This document shows positions 61,779 through 64,000 of a DNA stretch of 64,000 nt, in pieces (the stretch's first letter is position 1; every line of letters starts with the position of its first letter). This DNA comes from Porticoccus hydrocarbonoclasticus MCTG13d (GTDB lineage Bacteria; Pseudomonadota; Gammaproteobacteria; Pseudomonadales; Porticoccaceae), in contig NZ_JQMM01000001.1 of assembly GCF_000744735.1 (NCBI RefSeq), positions 1,178,001-1,242,000 on the forward strand. Direction: 5' to 3'. A program made the position numbers and the translations under genes. The notes under the pieces are model-generated. The model worked only from the letters and a program-made list of their open reading frames with translations. It was not told the origin of the DNA and did no database searches.

Positions 61779-63836
61779 TCACTCCACATTGCGCGCCACC
61801 CTGAAGCCCAGGTCGTCCCGGCCATCGAGACCGTAATCGCGGTAGGACAGCCGCAATTGAATGATATTGCCGTGGCGCCAGCTGGCTCCCCGAATCACGC
61901 GAAATTCACCGGAAGCCGGGCCGGTGGGGTCTTTTTCGGCACTGCTACCAAGACTGAATTCAATACCATAATAATCATTGACCCACTCTGCCACATTGCC
62001 CTCCAGGTCGTGGAGCCCCCGGTGATTGGCGGAGAAACTGCCCACTGGGGCGGAGACGGCAAAACCGTCGTTGTAACCGGTCAGGACTTGGTCAACCATT
62101 CTCGAAGCGCTGCTGTCGGCAAAATTTCCGGCACCGTCGGCCGGTGGAAATTGCTGTCCCCAGCCAAAGCGTTTTGCGTCGCCGGAGGTGGCCCGTGCCG
62201 CCCATGCCCATTCCGCTTCAGTGGGCAGGCGGTAGCCGTTTGCAGCGGGGTTGGTGCCGGTGATCTTGCCGCCGGACTCTCTGTAGAAAGGCGGCAGATT
62301 TTCTCTGGCGCTCAGCCAGTTACAATAACGGGCAGCCTGATCCCAGCTGACATTGACCACCGGTTGTTCTGGTTGATCCAGCGTTGTGCCGCGCACATGT
62401 GATGAGCTGTGCTGACGGGCAAACTGCTTGAATTGCCGATTGGTCACTTCTTTGGTGGCGAGGTAAAATGGACGTGTCAGTTGCACATCGCGCAACACCT
62501 CATTGGCCCGCCGACCGCTTTCACGGCGCGGTGCGCCCATCTTGAAAGCGCCCTCGGGTCGGAAAAGTGTCAATGCCTGCCCCGCTTTGCTGGTAATGCT
62601 GGTGGGTGTGTTGGCCCACCTGGCCGCCTGCTCAGTGAGCAGCTTTACCTGTACCAGTTGATCGAGTCCGGGTTTTGGTGTGATGGTGCGTGTTTCAGTG
62701 GCGTAGCCGGGCTTGCGAATTTCTATCCGGTGGGGGCGGGCGGGCAGGCTGAAGGTCTGCCCCGGTTTGCCCCTTGCTACCCCGTCGATCCAGACAGTCG
62801 CATCTGCCGGACTGGCGGACACCCGGATTTTCCCCATGCTCGCATTGAGGGTGATCGACAGTTGCCTTTTCTCACCAGCAGACAGCGTCAGGGCCTGTTT
62901 ACTGGTGACATAGCCGTTGGCAAAAAAGGACAGCTGGTGTGACTGGTCTGGCGGCAATTCGAGATCCAGTGGTGTGACGCCCCGATAGGCACCGTTTACC
63001 GTTACGGTGGCACCGTTCGGTGAACTGGTCACTGAGAGGGTCGCATCGGCGGGCTCGAAAATGATCTCTGGCAGTGTCAGGGTTTCACCCACGTCGACGC
63101 GCAGTTTTTGCTGCCAGGTCTTGAACCCCTCTAGCTGCACACGGACATTCTCACCCTTGGCAAGGAGTTCTGTGATCAGGGGGGTGCGGCCTCGCGACTC
63201 GCCCTCGATAATGACCTCCGCGCCGCTGGGTTTGGAGCTTAACTGAACCTGACCCCAGGCCTGTGCGAGGGTCACGGCCAGTGATTGGGTGCGATCCAGT
63301 CCGACGATGGTCACGGTGTCTTTTGCGGGGGAATAGCGCGGGGCCTGGACGACCAGTTGGTGATCGCCCGGTGGCAGGTCACGAACCGTCAGGGGTGTTG
63401 TTCCCGCATGTTCGCCGTTTACCAGTACCTCTGCACCGGCGGGGGTGCTGGAAAGCTCCAGATGGCCCGGTTTTTTAGCCATCGCCAGTTCCAGCAACTG
63501 ATGCTTGTCGGGACCGACTGAAAAGGCCTGTTGCAAGGGGAGGTAGCCCTCAGCCATGGCACTTATCCGATAATCTCCCGGACGAATCAGATAGTGGTCA
63601 GCCAGCTTGAACGTGATGCCACCGCTGATCGAGAGGTCGGCGCTGGCGGGGCTGACTTGTACGACCACCGATTTGGCAGTGAACAAAAATCCCAGAACCA
63701 GGCCGCTCACCAGCAGTGCCGCGGCGATAATGCCCGTCAGGGGTTTGACAGTGAAACGTCTGCTGGCAACGGTCTCGCCCAGGGGGACAAAGGTTGCCGG
63801 CTCGATAGTCTGAGGCTGTTGTCGATGTTCGGTCAC
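61779..63836 (-). CDS. Membrane-anchored PEGA-repeat protein with C-terminal SUMF1/FGE-like domain
   Basis: 685 residues from GTG 63836, which overlaps the upstream stop (GTGA). A cytosolic N-terminus of about 33 residues and one helix (LTGIIAAALLVSGLVLGFLF) lead to four clear PEGA repeats (each with an A-x-V-x-x-x-G core then TPL) plus a diverged first one, then a SUMF1 domain from about 420 (FKMGAPRRE, VTNRQFKQFARQ, NVSWDQAARYCNWLSARE, RLPTEAEWAWAARATSGD, HDLEGNVAEWVNDYYG). The FGE catalytic Cys position reads RGASWRHGN, without Cys, so it is probably a binding, not formylglycine-forming, domain. It is located in the periplasm. Confidence 0.9.
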   Translation of the reverse strand: MTEHRQQPQTIEPATFVPLGETVASRRFTVKPLTGIIAAALLVSGLVLGFLFTAKSVVVQVSPASADLSISGGITFKLADHYLIRPGDYRISAMAEGYLPLQQAFSVGPDKHQLLELAMAKKPGHLELSSTPAGAEVLVNGEHAGTTPLTVRDLPPGDHQLVVQAPRYSPAKDTVTIVGLDRTQSLAVTLAQAWGQVQLSSKPSGAEVIIEGESRGRTPLITELLAKGENVRVQLEGFKTWQQKLRVDVGETLTLPEIIFEPADATLSVTSSPNGATVTVNGAYRGVTPLDLELPPDQSHQLSFFANGYVTSKQALTLSAGEKRQLSITLNASMGKIRVSASPADATVWIDGVARGKPGQTFSLPARPHRIEIRKPGYATETRTITPKPGLDQLVQVKLLTEQAARWANTPTSITSKAGQALTLFRPEGAFKMGAPRRESGRRANEVLRDVQLTRPFYLATKEVTNRQFKQFARQHSSSHVRGTTLDQPEQPVVNVSWDQAARYCNWLSARENLPPFYRESGGKITGTNPAANGYRLPTEAEWAWAARATSGDAKRFGWGQQFPPADGAGNFADSSASRMVDQVLTGYNDGFAVSAPVGSFSANHRGLHDLEGNVAEWVNDYYGIEFSLGSSAEKDPTGPASGEFRVIRGASWRHGNIIQLRLSYRDYGLDGRDDLGFRVARNVE

Positions 63837-64000
63837 GAAATCGGGTCCTTGCAGATCACTACCACCGGTTGACTGAGCCCTTCCGGGCCAAGCTGGAACT
63901 CCACCCGTACATCCCGATAGCCGCGACGGGTTCCCACTGCGACGTATTTTCCGGGAATCAGTGAGATCTGCTTGCGTTGAAATTTACCCAGTTCGCCCTG
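63833..64000 (-). CDS. Partial upstream gene of the TolQ/VWA operon (C-terminus only)
   Basis: An open frame enters from beyond position 64000 and ends at TGA 63833-63835, overlapping the GTG start of the SUMF1/PEGA gene. The 55 visible residues read GKFQRKQISLIPGKYVAVGT, RRGYRDVRVEFQLGPEGL, then SQPVVVICKDPIS, a PEGA-like beta pattern. The rest of the protein, and so its domain type, is outside the window. It shows the operon continues upstream. Confidence 0.7.
   Translation of the reverse strand, partial: QGELGKFQRKQISLIPGKYVAVGTRRGYRDVRVEFQLGPEGLSQPVVVICKDPIS

Overview
The window looks like chromosomal DNA of a free-living, probably marine, denitrification-capable gammaproteobacterium (Pseudomonadales/Cellvibrionales-like). 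This placement is inferred from gene content: E. coli-like Fur and BirA operators, norCBQD, a RimK-related ligase cluster, DUF3094 and DUF5062 proteins, TonB-dependent siderophore uptake, and many ATGA-overlapping operons. I saw no phage structural genes, intact insertion sequence or CRISPR array. The one RNA gene seen is a tRNA-Arg(CCG) at 385-461 (-), with a 21-bp copy of its 3' end about 180 bp away. Layout: 0.7-3.9 kb is a three-gene cluster (retropepsin-like lipoprotein, inactive-transglutaminase/7TM protein, ATP-grasp glutamate-ligase homologue), followed by a lipoprotein cytochrome c5. 4.5-18.8 kb mixes molybdenum-cofactor genes (mobA, moaA, a MoeB-rhodanese fusion, moaB, moeA) with NO defence (nnrS, norC, norB, norQ, norD) and a TetR/AhpD-like pair sharing an operator. 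This part is scarred by four relics: a moaA 3' end, an alginate-export-type porin, an unassigned ORF, and an N-terminally truncated Ser/Thr kinase joined to an IS3-type orfA stub. The porin and kinase types are commonly linked to nitrate-assimilation loci, so I infer that such a locus was lost here. 18.9-25 kb holds a beta-CASP metallo-hydrolase, OsmC-like protein, overlapping moaC-moaD-moaE, glycerate 2-kinase, a phosphoribosyltransferase and HMG-CoA lyase. 25.2-29.5 kb is a Fur-box-preceded siderophore uptake operon, followed by an mvaB 5' relic, YajD and a NYN-domain protein. 31-35 kb encodes an RND efflux pair. 35.4-43 kb is a five-gene minus-strand operon for a peptide ABC importer with a membrane-anchored, coiled-coil binding protein, enlarged permeases and an exported M14-type zinc hydrolase. 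43-53.9 kb carries metabolic and small genes, including cysE, comF-like and bioB-bioF-bioD behind a BirA-type operator. 54.4-64 kb (-), running off the window edge, is the most interesting region. It is a tightly packed operon with a TolQ/ExbB-like channel, two VWA proteins whose single N-terminal membrane helices share an ExbD/MotB-like SFLDxxxCGFGA signature, a degenerate Hsp70-like protein with a C-terminal FHA-like domain, a membrane-anchored PEGA-repeat/SUMF1 protein, a small exported protein, two lipoproteins and an M48 protease. I infer an uncharacterised proton-motive-force-driven envelope machine whose moving periplasmic heads are VWA domains.
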